Shown here: positions 33,316-42,826 of the stretch, piece by piece | Layout of the letters: each line of letters starts with the position of its first letter | How positions within the stretch are numbered: the stretch's first letter is position 1 | DNA from: Cupriavidus sp. WGlv3 | Lineage (GTDB): Bacteria; Pseudomonadota; Gammaproteobacteria; Burkholderiales; Burkholderiaceae | Length of the DNA: 64,000 bases | Assembly: GCF_023952475.1 (NCBI RefSeq) | Contig: NZ_JALHRX010000011.1 | Coordinates: 1-64,000 of the forward strand | Direction: 5' to 3' | Notes under the pieces: generated by a model | Told to the model about the DNA's origin: nothing | Seen by the model: only the letters and a program-made list of their open reading frames with translations | The model's database searches: none | Made by a program: the position numbers and the translations under genes

Positions 33316-34680
33316 ATGAAGACAGACCGCTGGGCCTACGAAAACCTTGAAGTCTACGTGTGGGAAGGCAAGTACGAGATTGCCGACCGGGTCACGCGTT
33401 TCCTGGCGCCGCTGGGCGTGGACGTGATCCGCGCCGGCGCGCTCGAGGCCTTGCCGGCCGAGCCGCGCCTGAAGCCTTGCATCGCGGTGATCAGCGTGTC
33501 GGTGATCGGCGCGGCGCGCTTCTCGCTCGACTGGGAGGCCGCGCATGGCATGCCGGTGATCTGGGTGGCCGGGCCGGGGCGCGAGACCGATCCGGGGCGC
33601 TTTCCGCCGGAGTACGCGCATATCCTCGCCGATGACTTTACCGGCGCCGACCTGCGCAGCCAGATCGGCAAGCTGCTGCCGCAGCTGCTCGCCACCGAGG
33701 CCACCGGCGAGCGCGAGGCCGACCTGGTGGCCGGCTCGCCGGCGATGCGCCAGCTGCTGCAGCATGTGGAAACCTTTGCCGACTTCGGCAGCAATGTGAT
33801 GCTGTACGGCGAGACCGGCGCGGGCAAGGAGCGCATCGCCCGCTTGTTCCATGAGCGCAACAGCACCTATGGCAAGGGCCCGTTCGTCGCGGTCAACTGC
33901 GGCGCGATTCCCGACGGGCTGTTCGAGTCGCAGTTCTTCGGCCATGCCAAGGGCGCGTTTACCGGGGCCTCGTTCGCGCATCGCGGCTACTTCGAGCAGG
34001 CCAACGGCGGCACGCTGTTTCTCGACGAGATCGGCGATCTGCCGCTGTTCCAGCAGGTCAAGCTGCTGCGCGTGCTGGAAGAGAACGTGATCACCCGGCT
34101 GGGCTCGACGCTGGCGGTCAAGCTGGATTTCCGGCTGGTCGCGGCGACCAACAAGGACCTGCGCGACGCGGTGCGGCAGGGGCGCTTCCGCGCCGACCTG
34201 TTCTTCCGCCTGGCAGTGATCGAGATGCGCATCCCCAGCCTGGAAGAGCGCGGCCCGGCCGACAAGGTGGCGCTGCTGCAGTCGTTCCTGCGCCATATGC
34301 TGGGCGCCTCCGGCTATGAGGCCTTGCCGCCGATGCCGGACTGGCTCAAGGGCGCGGTCGGCACCGCCTACTTCACCGGCAACGTGCGCGAGCTGCGCAA
34401 CCTGGCCGAGCGCGTCGGCATCACCGTGCAGCAGACCGGGCATTGGGACGAGGAGCGCATCCGGCCGCTGTTCCGCGCGCTGCATCCGGGCGCGTTCGAT
34501 GGCGGCGAGCGCGCCGACCTGCGCGGCGACATGGAAGAACGCCGCCGCATCCTGGCCGCGCTCGACGCCAACGGCTGGCGGCGGCAGGACACGGCGGCCA
34601 GCCTGGGCATCAGCCGCAAGGTGCTGTGGGAAAAAATGCGCAAGTACCAGATCGCCGACAGCGAGGCCGAGCCGGCCTGA
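33316..34680 (+). CDS. Sigma-54-dependent activator of the tad locus
   Basis: About 454 residues. The N-terminal 130 residues have a receiver-like pattern but no obvious phosphoryl-acceptor aspartate ([11 protein letters not shown] where one is expected). The AAA+ core is complete: Walker A GETGAGKE near 165, the sigma-54 contact loop GAFTGA near 213, Walker [13 protein letters not shown] near 233, and the R-finger region. A Fis-type helix-turn-helix ends the protein ([30 protein letters not shown]). It lies 37 bp after tadG on the same strand, which suggests that it controls pilus expression, perhaps without phosphorylation. Confidence 0.9.
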   Translation: MKTDRWAYENLEVYVWEGKYEIADRVTRFLAPLGVDVIRAGALEALPAEPRLKPCIAVISVSVIGAARFSLDWEAAHGMPVIWVAGPGRETDPGRFPPEYAHILADDFTGADLRSQIGKLLPQLLATEATGEREADLVAGSPAMRQLLQHVETFADFGSNVMLYGETGAGKERIARLFHERNSTYGKGPFVAVNCGAIPDGLFESQFFGHAKGAFTGASFAHRGYFEQANGGTLFLDEIGDLPLFQQVKLLRVLEENVITRLGSTLAVKLDFRLVAATNKDLRDAVRQGRFRADLFFRLAVIEMRIPSLEERGPADKVALLQSFLRHMLGASGYEALPPMPDWLKGAVGTAYFTGNVRELRNLAERVGITVQQTGHWDEERIRPLFRALHPGAFDGGERADLRGDMEERRRILAALDANGWRRQDTAASLGISRKVLWEKMRKYQIADSEAEPA

Positions 34681-34692
34681 GCGCCGCGCGCA

Positions 34693-35049
34693 TCAGGGCA
34701 GGCGGATCTCCTTCACGTCGAAGTGCGATTCGCCGATCAGTTCCTTGTCGTATTCGCCGACCAGTTCCACCGTGGTCTGCGCGTCCACCGGCTTCTGCGC
34801 GGGCCAGGTCCTGGCCTTGATCTTCACCTTGATCTGGCCGGTGCCGTCCGAGAACAGATAGCGCTCGTCGCCGACGCTGCTGACGATCTTGCCGCGCAGC
34901 ACGGCCTGCTGGTCGTCCTTGCCGTCGGCCTGCAGCGCCTTGACGGTCATCACGGGCACCGTGGAGGGCCCGGTGTACTGGGCGCTGGCGCCGGCTGCGC
35001 CCAGGCCCAGCGCCAATGCGAGGGTGGTGGCGGTCAGGATGCGTTTCAT
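34693..35049 (-). CDS. BOF/YgiW-type periplasmic OB-fold stress protein
   Basis: About 118 residues. The signal sequence MKRILTATTLALALGLGAAGASA is followed by a bacterial OB-fold (BOF) domain: DQQAVLRGKIVSSVGDERYLFSDGTGQIKVKIKARTW, then VELVGEYDKELIGESHFDVKEI. YgiW/YdeI relatives are periplasmic and linked to stress and antimicrobial peptide tolerance in enterics. The start at 35049 is the ATG at the signal peptide; the frame continues upstream without family character. It converges on the sigma-54 regulator. Confidence 0.9.
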   Translation of the reverse strand: MKRILTATTLALALGLGAAGASAQYTGPSTVPVMTVKALQADGKDDQQAVLRGKIVSSVGDERYLFSDGTGQIKVKIKARTWPAQKPVDAQTTVELVGEYDKELIGESHFDVKEIRLP

Positions 35050-35184
35050 GTGCGTTCTCCGTTGAGAGGGATCGAGGGGCGACTGCGGCCATGATGCGCG
35101 CGCCCGCCTGAACCGGTGCTGAACAGGTGGCGGGCTGCGACGCATTATGATGCGGGTTTCGCCGATACTTCAACGGACTCCGGA

Positions 35185-36333
35185 TTGCGTTTCCTTCACA
35201 CCGCCGACTGGCATCTCGGCCGCCTCTTCCATGCGCGCAGCCTGCTGGAAGACCAGGCCCATCTTCTCGACCAGTTTGTCGAACTGGTCCGCATCGAACG
35301 CCCGGATGCGGTGCTGATTGCCGGCGACGTCTATGACCGCGCCGTGCCGCCGCCCGAGGCGGTGGCCTTGCTCGACGACGTGCTCGGCCGCATCGTGGTC
35401 GACGCCGGCGTGCCGGTGGTGATGATCGCGGGCAACCACGACAGCGCGCAGCGGCTGGAATTCGGCGCGCGGCTGATGCGCGCGCAGGGCCTGCACGTGG
35501 CCGGCCGCACGCTGGCCAAGGCCAGTTGCGTGAGCCTGCACGATGCGCACGGCGAAGTCCGCGTCTATGCGTTGCCGTATGCCGAGCCCGCCGTGGTGCG
35601 CGATGCGACCGGCACCGAGATGCCGTCGCACGAAGCCGCGTTGCGCGCGCAGCTCGATGCCATCCGCGCGGTGCATCCGCCGGGCGTGCGCGCGGTGGTG
35701 GTGGGACATGCCTTTGTGGTGGGCGGTGCGGCCAGCGAATCGGAACGGCCGCTGTCGGTGGGCGGCAGCGGCGCCGTGGCGGCGGAGCTGTTCGCCGGCT
35801 TCGACCTGGTCGCGCTGGGCCACCTGCACCGGCCGCAGACGCTGGGCGGCGGACGCATCCACTATGCGGGCTCGCTGCTGAAATACTCGCTGTCGGAATG
35901 CGCGCATGTGAAGTCGGTATCGCGCATCGAACTGGATGCGGACGGGACCGTCGCCATCACGCCGCTGACGCTGCAGCCGCTGCGCGACGTGCGCGTGCTC
36001 GAGGGCGAGCTGGCACAGTTGCTGGCCATGGGCACCGACGACCCGCAGCGCGATGACTACATCCACGCGCGCCTGACCGACACCGGCGCGCTGCTGGACC
36101 CGATGGCCCGGCTGCGCCAGGTCTATCCCAACGCGCTCGCGATCGAGCGCACGGTGCTGGCGCGCACCGGCATGGCGTCGGAGGCGGGGCGCAAGCTGCG
36201 GCAGCTGGGCACCGGCGAGCTGTTCGCCAGTTTCTTCCGTGAAGTGGCCGATGCCGAGCTGGACCCGGACCAGCGTGCCGCGTTCGACCAAGTGCTGGCC
36301 GGCATCGCCGCGGCGGAACGGGAGTCGGCATGA
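35185..36333 (+). CDS. sbcD: Exonuclease SbcCD subunit D
   Basis: About 382 residues, the Mre11-type nuclease of the SbcCD complex that opens DNA hairpins and processes ends. Phosphodiesterase motifs are intact: FLHTADWHLGR, VLIAGDVYDRAVPP, MIAGNHDSAQRL, VVGHAFV and ALGHLHRPQ. I placed the start at the TTG of 35185 because SbcD proteins begin almost exactly at (M)RFLHTADWHLG; a GTG at 35116 would add 23 residues. The stop overlaps the sbcC start by 4 bp, so the two subunits are translationally coupled. Confidence 0.92.
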   Translation: MRFLHTADWHLGRLFHARSLLEDQAHLLDQFVELVRIERPDAVLIAGDVYDRAVPPPEAVALLDDVLGRIVVDAGVPVVMIAGNHDSAQRLEFGARLMRAQGLHVAGRTLAKASCVSLHDAHGEVRVYALPYAEPAVVRDATGTEMPSHEAALRAQLDAIRAVHPPGVRAVVVGHAFVVGGAASESERPLSVGGSGAVAAELFAGFDLVALGHLHRPQTLGGGRIHYAGSLLKYSLSECAHVKSVSRIELDADGTVAITPLTLQPLRDVRVLEGELAQLLAMGTDDPQRDDYIHARLTDTGALLDPMARLRQVYPNALAIERTVLARTGMASEAGRKLRQLGTGELFASFFREVADAELDPDQRAAFDQVLAGIAAAERESA

Positions 36334-39300
36334 GACCGCTGCACCTGACGCTGCAGGCGTTCGGCCCCTTTGCCGCGACCGAGGAGATCGACTTCACGCG
36401 GCTGGGCGAGCAGGCCTTCGTGCTGATCCATGGCCCCACCGGCGCGGGCAAGACCACGCTGCTCGATGCCATCTGCTTTGCGCTGTACGGCGACACCTCC
36501 GGCGGCGAGCGCAGCGCACAGGCGATGCGCAGCGCCAATGCGGCAGCGGGCTTGCGCACCGAGGTAACGCTGACCTTCAGCCTTGGCGCGCAGCGCTGGC
36601 GCGTGGTGCGCTCGCCCGTGCAGGAGCGCCCCAAGCAGCGCGGCGAGGGCTGGGTGACGGAACCGGCCAGGGCGCAACTGGACCTGCACGACGGCAACGG
36701 CTGGGTCAGCAAGGCCAGCCAGCCGGGCAAGGTCACCGATGCCGTGCGCGAGCTGCTGGGTTTCGACAGCGCGCAGTTCCGCCAGGTCATCGTGCTGCCG
36801 CAGGGACGCTTCCGCGAACTGCTGACCGCCAGCTCGCAGGCGCGGCAGGCCATCCTGGAGCGGCTGTTCCGCACCGAGCTGTACCGCCGCGTGGAAGAGC
36901 TGCTGAAGACCGAGGCCGCCGGCATTCGGCGCGACGCCGAGCGCATCACGATCCAGCGCGACGAAGCGTTGCGGCAGGCCGGTGTGGAATCGGCGCAAGC
37001 GTTGGCGGACAGCATCGCGGCCATGCAGGCCGAGCTGCAGGCGCTGCAAGGACAGGAGCAGGGCGCACGCGCCGCGCAAGTCGCCGCGCAGGCCGCGCTA
37101 GCGGCGGGCGAACAGGTGGCGGCGCGCTTGCTGGAGCGCCAGCAGGCGCAGGCCGCCCATGCCGCGTTGCTGGCGCGGCAGCCCGCCATCGATGACCAGC
37201 GCGGCCGCGTGCACGCGGCCCAGCGCGCCGCGCGCGTGACGCCGGCGGTGCAGGCCGCACAGGCCGCGCAGCGCGATCATGCCGCCGGTGCGGCGGCATT
37301 GGCGCAGGCGACCGAGCACGCCGCGCGCGCGGGCCACCGGGCCACGCAAGCCGCCGCGGCGTTGCAGGCGCAAGCGCAGCAGGCCGACGTCCGCCAGGCC
37401 GCGCAGCGCCGTGTTACGCAGCTGGAAGCGATGCTGCCGCGCGCGCAGCGGCTGGGAGCGTTGCAGCGCGCCTTGCACGAGGCCGAAGCCAGGCAGGTCA
37501 CTGCCGCCACCGCACGCGATCGCGCCTTGGCGCAAGTCGAGACATGCCGCGCCGCCGCCGTGACCGCTGAATCGGCACTGGGACAGGCACAGCTTGCCGC
37601 GGCGCAGGCACAGGCGACCGCCTTGCAGCTGGCCGCGCTGCAGGACCGCGCGCGGCAATTCGAACGGTACCGGCAGGCGGCGCGTTCGCTGGACGCCGCG
37701 AACACGCATTCCGCGGGCCACGCGCAGGCCGAACAGCAGGCGCTGCATCAGCGCGACCGCTGCCGCGCCGTGCTGGCCGACGCCGAAGCCGCATGGCGCG
37801 CCGGGCAGGCCGCGCGCCTGGCGCAGACGCTGGCGTCTGGCGATGCCTGCCCGGTCTGCGGCAGCACCGCGCATCCCGAGCCGGCACGGCACGTAGCGCA
37901 GCCGCTGTCGGACCTGGCTCTGGAGGCCGCGCGCCAGGCCCTTCTGGAAGCGGAGGCCGATGCCGTGCGCTGTGCCGGCCAGCACCAGGCCGCGCAACTG
38001 GCGATCGCACAGGCGCGCGAGCGGCTGGAAGAACTGGCCGCGGCACTGGGCGATGCCAGCGCGGCAGCGGCCGCCGGCGTCAGCGCTGACATCGAAGCGC
38101 GGCAAGCGGCGCTGGCGCAGCAGCGGCAGGCAGCGGCCACCCTGGCGCAGCGCGAAGCCGCGATCGCGACCTCGCGCGCGGCGCGCGACAGCGCCGAAGC
38201 CGTGCACCGCGATGCCGTTGCCGCGGCCGATGCCGCCGCGCAGGCACTGGCGCATTGCCGCGGCGAATGGCAGGCCGAGAGCGCACAGGTTCCCGAAGAT
38301 TCGCGCGACCCGGTGGCCCTGGGCCAGGCACTGCGCCAGGCGCAGGCCGCGCTGGCCGCACTGGAACAGGCGCTGGCCGCCGCGCAGGCGGCGGAGCGCC
38401 AGGCCGCCGCGGAAGATGCGGGTGCGCAGGCCGCGCTGGTATCGGCACGGCAGTCTCACGCGCAGGTCACTGAACGCCTGGCCGACGCCGACGTGGCCTT
38501 GGCGCAGGCGCTTGCGCAGCAAGGCTTTGCCGATGCGCGGGCGCACGCCGACGCCAGCCTGGACGATGACGCGATGCAAGCGCTCGACGCCACGCTGCGC
38601 GCATTCGATAGCCAGCTGGCCGCCGCCGCGGACCGGCGCGAACGCGCGGAAGCTGCCGCGCAAGCGCTCGATGCGCCCGACCTGGACGGGCTGCGCGCGG
38701 CGCTGGCGGCTTCGGCGGCGATGGTGGAAGAGCTGGTGCGACAGCAGGCTGAACGCGGCCGTTCCCGCGACGCGCTGCTGCAATGCCAGCAGCGGCTGCA
38801 GCAGCTGGACCAGGCAGGCCGCGACATCGAAGCCCGCTTTGCCGTGCTGGGCCGGCTGGCCGAAGTGGCCAACGGCAACAACCCGCGCCGCATGACGTTC
38901 CAGCGCTTCGTGCTGGCCACGCTGCTCGACGAGGTGCTGGAAGCCGCGTCGATGCGGCTGCTGGCGATGAGCCGCGGCCGCTATGTGCTGCAGCGCGTGC
39001 GCGAGCAGGCCGACCAGCGCAGCGCCGGCGGGCTCGATATCGAAGTGTTCGATCACGATACCGGCGCGGCGCGCCCGGCCAATACGCTGTCAGGGGGCGA
39101 AGGCTTTCTGGCGTCGTTGTCGCTGGCGCTGGGCCTGGCCGACGTGGTGCAGTCCCGCGCGGGCGGCATCCAGCTCGACACGCTGTTCGTCGACGAAGGC
39201 TTCGGCACGCTCGATCCAGAAAGCCTCGACTTTGCCCTGCGCACGCTGCTGGACCTGCAGCAGGCCGGGCGCCTGGTCGGGATCATTTCGCACGTGACGG

Positions 39301-39392
39301 AGTTGCGCGAGCGCATCGACGTGCGGCTGGAAGTTAAGCCGGGCACGGGCGGCAGCCGCGTGCTGCTGACTGGTGTGCCGGTAGCGGCCTAG
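36330..39392 (+). CDS. sbcC: Exonuclease SbcCD subunit C (SMC-like ATPase)
   Basis: About 1020 residues, the Rad50-like partner of SbcD. Walker A is IHGPTGAGKTTLLDAICFAL near 30-50. Two Ala/Gln-rich coiled-coil arms surround the zinc hook GDACPVCGS near residues 505-512. The C-terminal half-site has the ABC signature NTLSGGEGFLASLSLAL near 917 and Walker B LDTLFVDEGFGTLD near 950. The coiled coils are extremely rich in Ala, Gln and Arg, as usual for GC-rich genomes. Confidence 0.96.
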   Translation: MRPLHLTLQAFGPFAATEEIDFTRLGEQAFVLIHGPTGAGKTTLLDAICFALYGDTSGGERSAQAMRSANAAAGLRTEVTLTFSLGAQRWRVVRSPVQERPKQRGEGWVTEPARAQLDLHDGNGWVSKASQPGKVTDAVRELLGFDSAQFRQVIVLPQGRFRELLTASSQARQAILERLFRTELYRRVEELLKTEAAGIRRDAERITIQRDEALRQAGVESAQALADSIAAMQAELQALQGQEQGARAAQVAAQAALAAGEQVAARLLERQQAQAAHAALLARQPAIDDQRGRVHAAQRAARVTPAVQAAQAAQRDHAAGAAALAQATEHAARAGHRATQAAAALQAQAQQADVRQAAQRRVTQLEAMLPRAQRLGALQRALHEAEARQVTAATARDRALAQVETCRAAAVTAESALGQAQLAAAQAQATALQLAALQDRARQFERYRQAARSLDAANTHSAGHAQAEQQALHQRDRCRAVLADAEAAWRAGQAARLAQTLASGDACPVCGSTAHPEPARHVAQPLSDLALEAARQALLEAEADAVRCAGQHQAAQLAIAQARERLEELAAALGDASAAAAAGVSADIEARQAALAQQRQAAATLAQREAAIATSRAARDSAEAVHRDAVAAADAAAQALAHCRGEWQAESAQVPEDSRDPVALGQALRQAQAALAALEQALAAAQAAERQAAAEDAGAQAALVSARQSHAQVTERLADADVALAQALAQQGFADARAHADASLDDDAMQALDATLRAFDSQLAAAADRRERAEAAAQALDAPDLDGLRAALAASAAMVEELVRQQAERGRSRDALLQCQQRLQQLDQAGRDIEARFAVLGRLAEVANGNNPRRMTFQRFVLATLLDEVLEAASMRLLAMSRGRYVLQRVREQADQRSAGGLDIEVFDHDTGAARPANTLSGGEGFLASLSLALGLADVVQSRAGGIQLDTLFVDEGFGTLDPESLDFALRTLLDLQQAGRLVGIISHVTELRERIDVRLEVKPGTGGSRVLLTGVPVAA

Positions 39393-39409
39393 ACGGGGAA
39401 GGGGCAGGA

Positions 39410-39658
39410 TCAGGCGACGACGGCCTGGCGGCAGCGGATCGCCATCACCTGCGCCTCGAAGGCGCGGGCGGCCGCACGGGCCAGGCGTGCGCGGCGCGAC
39501 AGCGGCAGTGTGGGAGTCAGTATGGTGGCGCCAGCAGGCGCCGGCGTGGCTTGTATCGGGTGACGATCCGATGCCCAGGCATTGCGGGTGACATGCAGAA
39601 TGCGCGCGAGCGCTGCTGCATGGGGCGTGGAAGAAAACGGGACGTTGGCGGTGGCCAT
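39410..39658 (-). CDS. Small hypothetical protein, 82 aa
   Basis: I do not recognise a family. From the ATG at 39658 the protein is basic and helical at the C-terminus (LSRRARLARAAARAFEAQVMAIRCRQ). GAGGAG sits about 9 bases upstream of this ATG, a good ribosome site, which is the main reason to believe it is expressed. It converges on sbcC with only 17 bp between stops. The open frame runs further upstream to 39922, but that part looks non-coding. A short DNA-binding or regulatory role is only a guess. Confidence 0.5.
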   Translation of the reverse strand: MATANVPFSSTPHAAALARILHVTRNAWASDRHPIQATPAPAGATILTPTLPLSRRARLARAAARAFEAQVMAIRCRQAVVA

Positions 39659-40182
39659 GATGACGGGCTCCTCGTTCTTGTGTGTTGCCAGGCGAGGCCG
39701 GCTCAGCCGGGTGGTCCGGAGGCTGCTGTGCGGCGCTGCCTTGTGCTGATTCAACGATAGCCCCGGACGGCGTCGCCTCCTATCCCGTGCGAGCCGATTG
39801 TGAGGTCGGCTCTGTCCTACACAGAGGGTGTATGCATCACCTTGCGCGCTGATCGCACAAACTGCTGGGCCGACCGCCCGGTCGGCTTGACCGTCGTCGA
39901 CGGCCAGGTGTAATCTGTTCATTCTGCGAATTCAAGTTCGTATATCGAACATTTCGGTTGTCCCGGCTTTACCCGGCTATCCGTAGGTTCGATCGACGAG
40001 TGCCTGGTTCCACTTCGACCAATGCAGAGCACGCGCAGACTGCTGGACTCGTTCACCGGGCAGGCCACGCCGCCCGCCGCAACGAACATCCTTCCGGCAG
40101 GACTACCGGAGACCGTCTTTCATGCGCCGCGGCTTGCGGCCCGCTCCGGTAAGCCTGGCGGATCTTCCGACCTGGAACGCAA
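39659..40182. other. Control region upstream of the pca genes
   Basis: A 524-bp region without a supported gene. It contains the dyad CTCTGT-N5-ACAGAG (39810-39826), AT-rich stretches near 39900-39960 and the PcaR-like site at 39936-39950. Its length suggests a leader of about 200 bases before pcaI or an additional undetected start. Confidence 0.5.
39936..39950 (+). promoter_or_regulatory. PcaR/IclR-type operator upstream of pcaI
   Basis: GTTCGTATATCGAAC is a perfect 5+5+5 palindrome and closely resembles the PcaR-binding sequence GTTCGATAATCGCAC described in Pseudomonas putida. It lies about 230 bp before pcaI and is the natural candidate for induction by beta-ketoadipate through an IclR-family activator. 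Confidence 0.7.
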
Positions 40183-40845
40183 GTGATCAACAAGCTATAC
40201 GACTCGGTGGAAGCGGCAGTTGCCGGCATCCACGACGGCGCCACCATCCTGACCGGCGGCTTCGGCCTGGCAGGCATGCCCGCGGAACTGATCGACGCGC
40301 TGATCGCGCAGGGCGCGCGCGACCTCACCATCGTCAACAACAACGCCGGCAACGGCGACACCGGGCTGGCCGCGCTGCTGAAGACCAAGCGCGTGCGCAA
40401 GATCATCTGCTCGTTCCCGCGCCAGGCGGATTCCTACGTGTTCGATTCGCTCTACCACGCCGGCGAGATCGAGCTGGAGCTGGTGCCGCAGGGCAACCTG
40501 GCCGAGCGCATCCGCGCCGCCGGCGCCGGCATCGGCGGCTTCTTCACCCGCACCGCCTATGGCACGCCGCTGGCCGAAGGCAAGGAAACCCGCATCATCG
40601 ACGGCCAGGGCTATGTGTTCGAAACCCCGATCCACGCCGACTTTGCACTGATCAAGGCCGACACCGCCGACCGCTGGGGCAACCTGACCTACCGCAAGAC
40701 CGCGCGCAACTTCGGCCCGATCATGGCGATGGCCGCCAAATGCGCGATCGTGCAGGTCAGCCGCGTGGTCGAGCTGGGCGAGATGGACCCCGAGCACATC
40801 GTCACGCCGGGCCTGTTCGTCAAGCGTGTCGTCAAGGTCGCCTGA
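40183..40845 (+). CDS. pcaI: 3-oxoadipate CoA-transferase subunit A
   Basis: About 220 residues, the alpha subunit of the enzyme that moves CoA from succinyl-CoA to 3-oxoadipate. The CoA-transferase I motif DGATILTGGFGLAGMPAELIDALI is at residues 16-40, with IGGFFTRTAYGTPLAEGKE and KADTADRWGNLTYRKTARNF further on, all typical of PcaI/ScoA. It begins with GTG. The beta subunit gene follows after 22 bp, with the thiolase next, matching the order pcaI-pcaJ-pcaF of the beta-ketoadipate pathway. Confidence 0.95.
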   Translation: MINKLYDSVEAAVAGIHDGATILTGGFGLAGMPAELIDALIAQGARDLTIVNNNAGNGDTGLAALLKTKRVRKIICSFPRQADSYVFDSLYHAGEIELELVPQGNLAERIRAAGAGIGGFFTRTAYGTPLAEGKETRIIDGQGYVFETPIHADFALIKADTADRWGNLTYRKTARNFGPIMAMAAKCAIVQVSRVVELGEMDPEHIVTPGLFVKRVVKVA

Positions 40846-40867
40846 GCGCGAATACAGGAGAAACAGC

Positions 40868-41506
40868 ATGCAACGCCTGACCCGCGATCAGATGGCCGCC
40901 CGCGTGGCCAAAGACATTCCCGACGGTGCCGTGGTCAACCTCGGCATCGGACTGCCCACCCTGGTCGGAAACCACCTGCCGGCCGACAAGGAAATCCTGC
41001 TGCACAGCGAGAACGGCCTGCTCGGCATGGGCCCCGCGCCCGCCGCCGGTGAAGAGGACGGCGACCTGATCAACGCCGGCAAGCAGCCGGTGACGATCAA
41101 GCCGGGCGGCTCGTACTTCCACCACGCCGATTCGTTCGCGATGATGCGCGGCGGCCATCTCGACTTCTGCGTGCTGGGCGCGTTCCAGGTGTCGCAACAG
41201 GGCGACCTGGCCAACTGGCACACCGGCGCACCGGGCGCCATCCCCGCCGTGGGCGGCGCGATGGACCTGGCGATTGGCGCCAAGCAGGTGTTCGTGATGA
41301 TGGAGCACCTGACCAAGCAGGGCGAAAGCAAGATCGTGCCGCAATGCACCTATCCGCTGACCGGCATCGGCTGCGTGACGCGCATCTACACTGACCTGGC
41401 CACGCTCGACGTGACCGGCGACGGCCTGGTCGCGCGCGACCTGGTCGAGGGCCTGAGCTTTGACGAACTGCAGCGCCTGACCGGCGTGCCCCTGAAGCAG
41501 GCCTGA
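40868..41506 (+). CDS. pcaJ: 3-oxoadipate CoA-transferase subunit B
   Basis: About 212 residues. The catalytic glutamate is E48 in LLHSENGLLGMGPAP, the SENG motif of family I CoA transferases; GGAMDLAIGAKQVFVMMEH and YPLTGIGCVTRIYTDLA are also characteristic. Together with PcaI it forms the alpha/beta CoA transferase acting in the cytoplasm. The ATG at 40868 follows CAGGAGAAAC; the frame extends to 40826 inside the end of pcaI, but the internal ATG fits the family. Confidence 0.95.
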   Translation: MQRLTRDQMAARVAKDIPDGAVVNLGIGLPTLVGNHLPADKEILLHSENGLLGMGPAPAAGEEDGDLINAGKQPVTIKPGGSYFHHADSFAMMRGGHLDFCVLGAFQVSQQGDLANWHTGAPGAIPAVGGAMDLAIGAKQVFVMMEHLTKQGESKIVPQCTYPLTGIGCVTRIYTDLATLDVTGDGLVARDLVEGLSFDELQRLTGVPLKQA

Positions 41507-41548
41507 GCGCCGGCATCGACATCCATCACAACGAGAGAGAGACGCACC

Positions 41549-42751
41549 ATGACCGAAGCCTTTATCTGCGACGCCATCCGCACCCCCATCGGCCGCTACG
41601 GCGGCAGCCTGTCCGCGGTGCGCGCGGACGACCTCGGCGCGGTGCCGCTGAAGGCGCTGATGGCCCGCAACGCCAACGTCGACTGGAAGGCCATCGACGA
41701 CGTGATCTACGGCAACGCCAACCAGGCCGGCGAAGACAACCGCAACGTGGCGCGCATGTCGTCGCTGCTGGCGGGCCTGCCGCAGGAGGTGCCGGGCGCC
41801 ACCATCAACCGCCTGTGCGGCTCGGGCATGGACGCCACCGGCACCGCCGCGCGCGCGATCAAGGCCGGCGAGGCCAACCTGATGATCGCCGGCGGCGTGG
41901 AAAGCATGAGCCGCGCCCCGTTCGTGATGGGCAAGGCCACCAGCGCGTTCTCGCGCGATGCGCAGATCTTCGACACCACCATCGGCTGGCGCTTCATCAA
42001 CCCGGCCATGCGCGCCGCCTACGGCGTGGACTCGATGCCCGAGACCGCCGAGAACGTCGCCACCGACTACAAGATCAGCCGCGAAGACCAGGACCTGATG
42101 GCGCTGCGCAGCCAGGAAAAGGCCTCGCGCGCGCAGGCCGACGGCACGCTCGCCCAGGAAATCACCGCGGTCACGATTCCGCAGAAGAAGGGCGACGCCA
42201 TCGTGGTCGAGCGCGACGAACACCCGCGTGCCACCAGCATGGAAGCGCTGGCCAAGCTGCGCGGCGTGGTCCGTGCTGACGGCACCGTTACCGCGGGCAA
42301 TGCCTCGGGCGTGAACGACGGCGCCTGCGCGATCCTGCTGGCAAGCGAAGCCGGCATCAAGCAACACGGCCTGACCCCGCGCGCCCGCATCGTCGGCATG
42401 GCCACCGCCGGCGTGGCGCCGCGCGTGATGGGAATCGGCCCGGCACCGGCGACGCAGAAGCTGCTCAAGCAGCTGGGCATGACGCTGGACCAGATCGACG
42501 TGATCGAGCTGAACGAAGCCTTCGCCGCGCAAGGCCTGGCGGTGCTGCGCGAACTCGGCGTGGCCGACGACGACCAGCGCGTCAACCCGAACGGCGGCGC
42601 GATCGCGCTGGGCCACCCGCTCGGCATGAGCGGCGCGCGCCTGGTCACCACCGCGATGTACCAGCTGCACCGCACCGGCGGCCGCTTCGCGCTGTGCACG
42701 ATGTGCATCGGCGTGGGCCAGGGCATTGCGATGGTGATCGAGCGCGTTTAA
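41549..42751 (+). CDS. pcaF: 3-oxoadipyl-CoA thiolase
   Basis: About 400 residues. Thiolase residues are all present: C90 in INRLCGSGMDA, the His in GGAIALGHPLGMSGAR and the second Cys in CTMCIGVGQG. The N-terminal IRTPIGRYGGSLSAVRADDLGA is typical of PcaF, which cleaves 3-oxoadipyl-CoA to succinyl-CoA and acetyl-CoA, the last step of aromatic ring degradation through protocatechuate or catechol. It follows pcaJ by 42 bp with a GAGAGAGA-rich ribosome site. Confidence 0.95.
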   Translation: MTEAFICDAIRTPIGRYGGSLSAVRADDLGAVPLKALMARNANVDWKAIDDVIYGNANQAGEDNRNVARMSSLLAGLPQEVPGATINRLCGSGMDATGTAARAIKAGEANLMIAGGVESMSRAPFVMGKATSAFSRDAQIFDTTIGWRFINPAMRAAYGVDSMPETAENVATDYKISREDQDLMALRSQEKASRAQADGTLAQEITAVTIPQKKGDAIVVERDEHPRATSMEALAKLRGVVRADGTVTAGNASGVNDGACAILLASEAGIKQHGLTPRARIVGMATAGVAPRVMGIGPAPATQKLLKQLGMTLDQIDVIELNEAFAAQGLAVLRELGVADDDQRVNPNGGAIALGHPLGMSGARLVTTAMYQLHRTGGRFALCTMCIGVGQGIAMVIERV

Positions 42752-42765
42752 GCACGAAGGTTGAA

Positions 42766-42789
42766 CCCTCTCCTGCAAGCGGGAGAGGG
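42766..42789. repeat. CCCTCTCC/GGAGAGGG hairpin repeat
   Basis: CCCTCTCC (42766-42773) pairs with GGAGAGGG (42782-42789) around an 8-base loop, between pcaF and the SDR gene. Similar CTCTCC-type dyads occur as dispersed intergenic elements in several beta- and gamma-proteobacteria. It may attenuate transcription into the SDR gene. Confidence 0.65.
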
Positions 42790-42826
42790 AGCAGGACAGC
42801 GGTAGTTTTTATTGAGTGAGTCAAAG

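Noticed and set aside
37100-39000. Repeat-like Ala/Gln-rich region inside sbcC
   Set aside because: This is the normal coiled-coil composition of SbcC in GC-rich bacteria; the zinc hook and both ATPase halves are in place.
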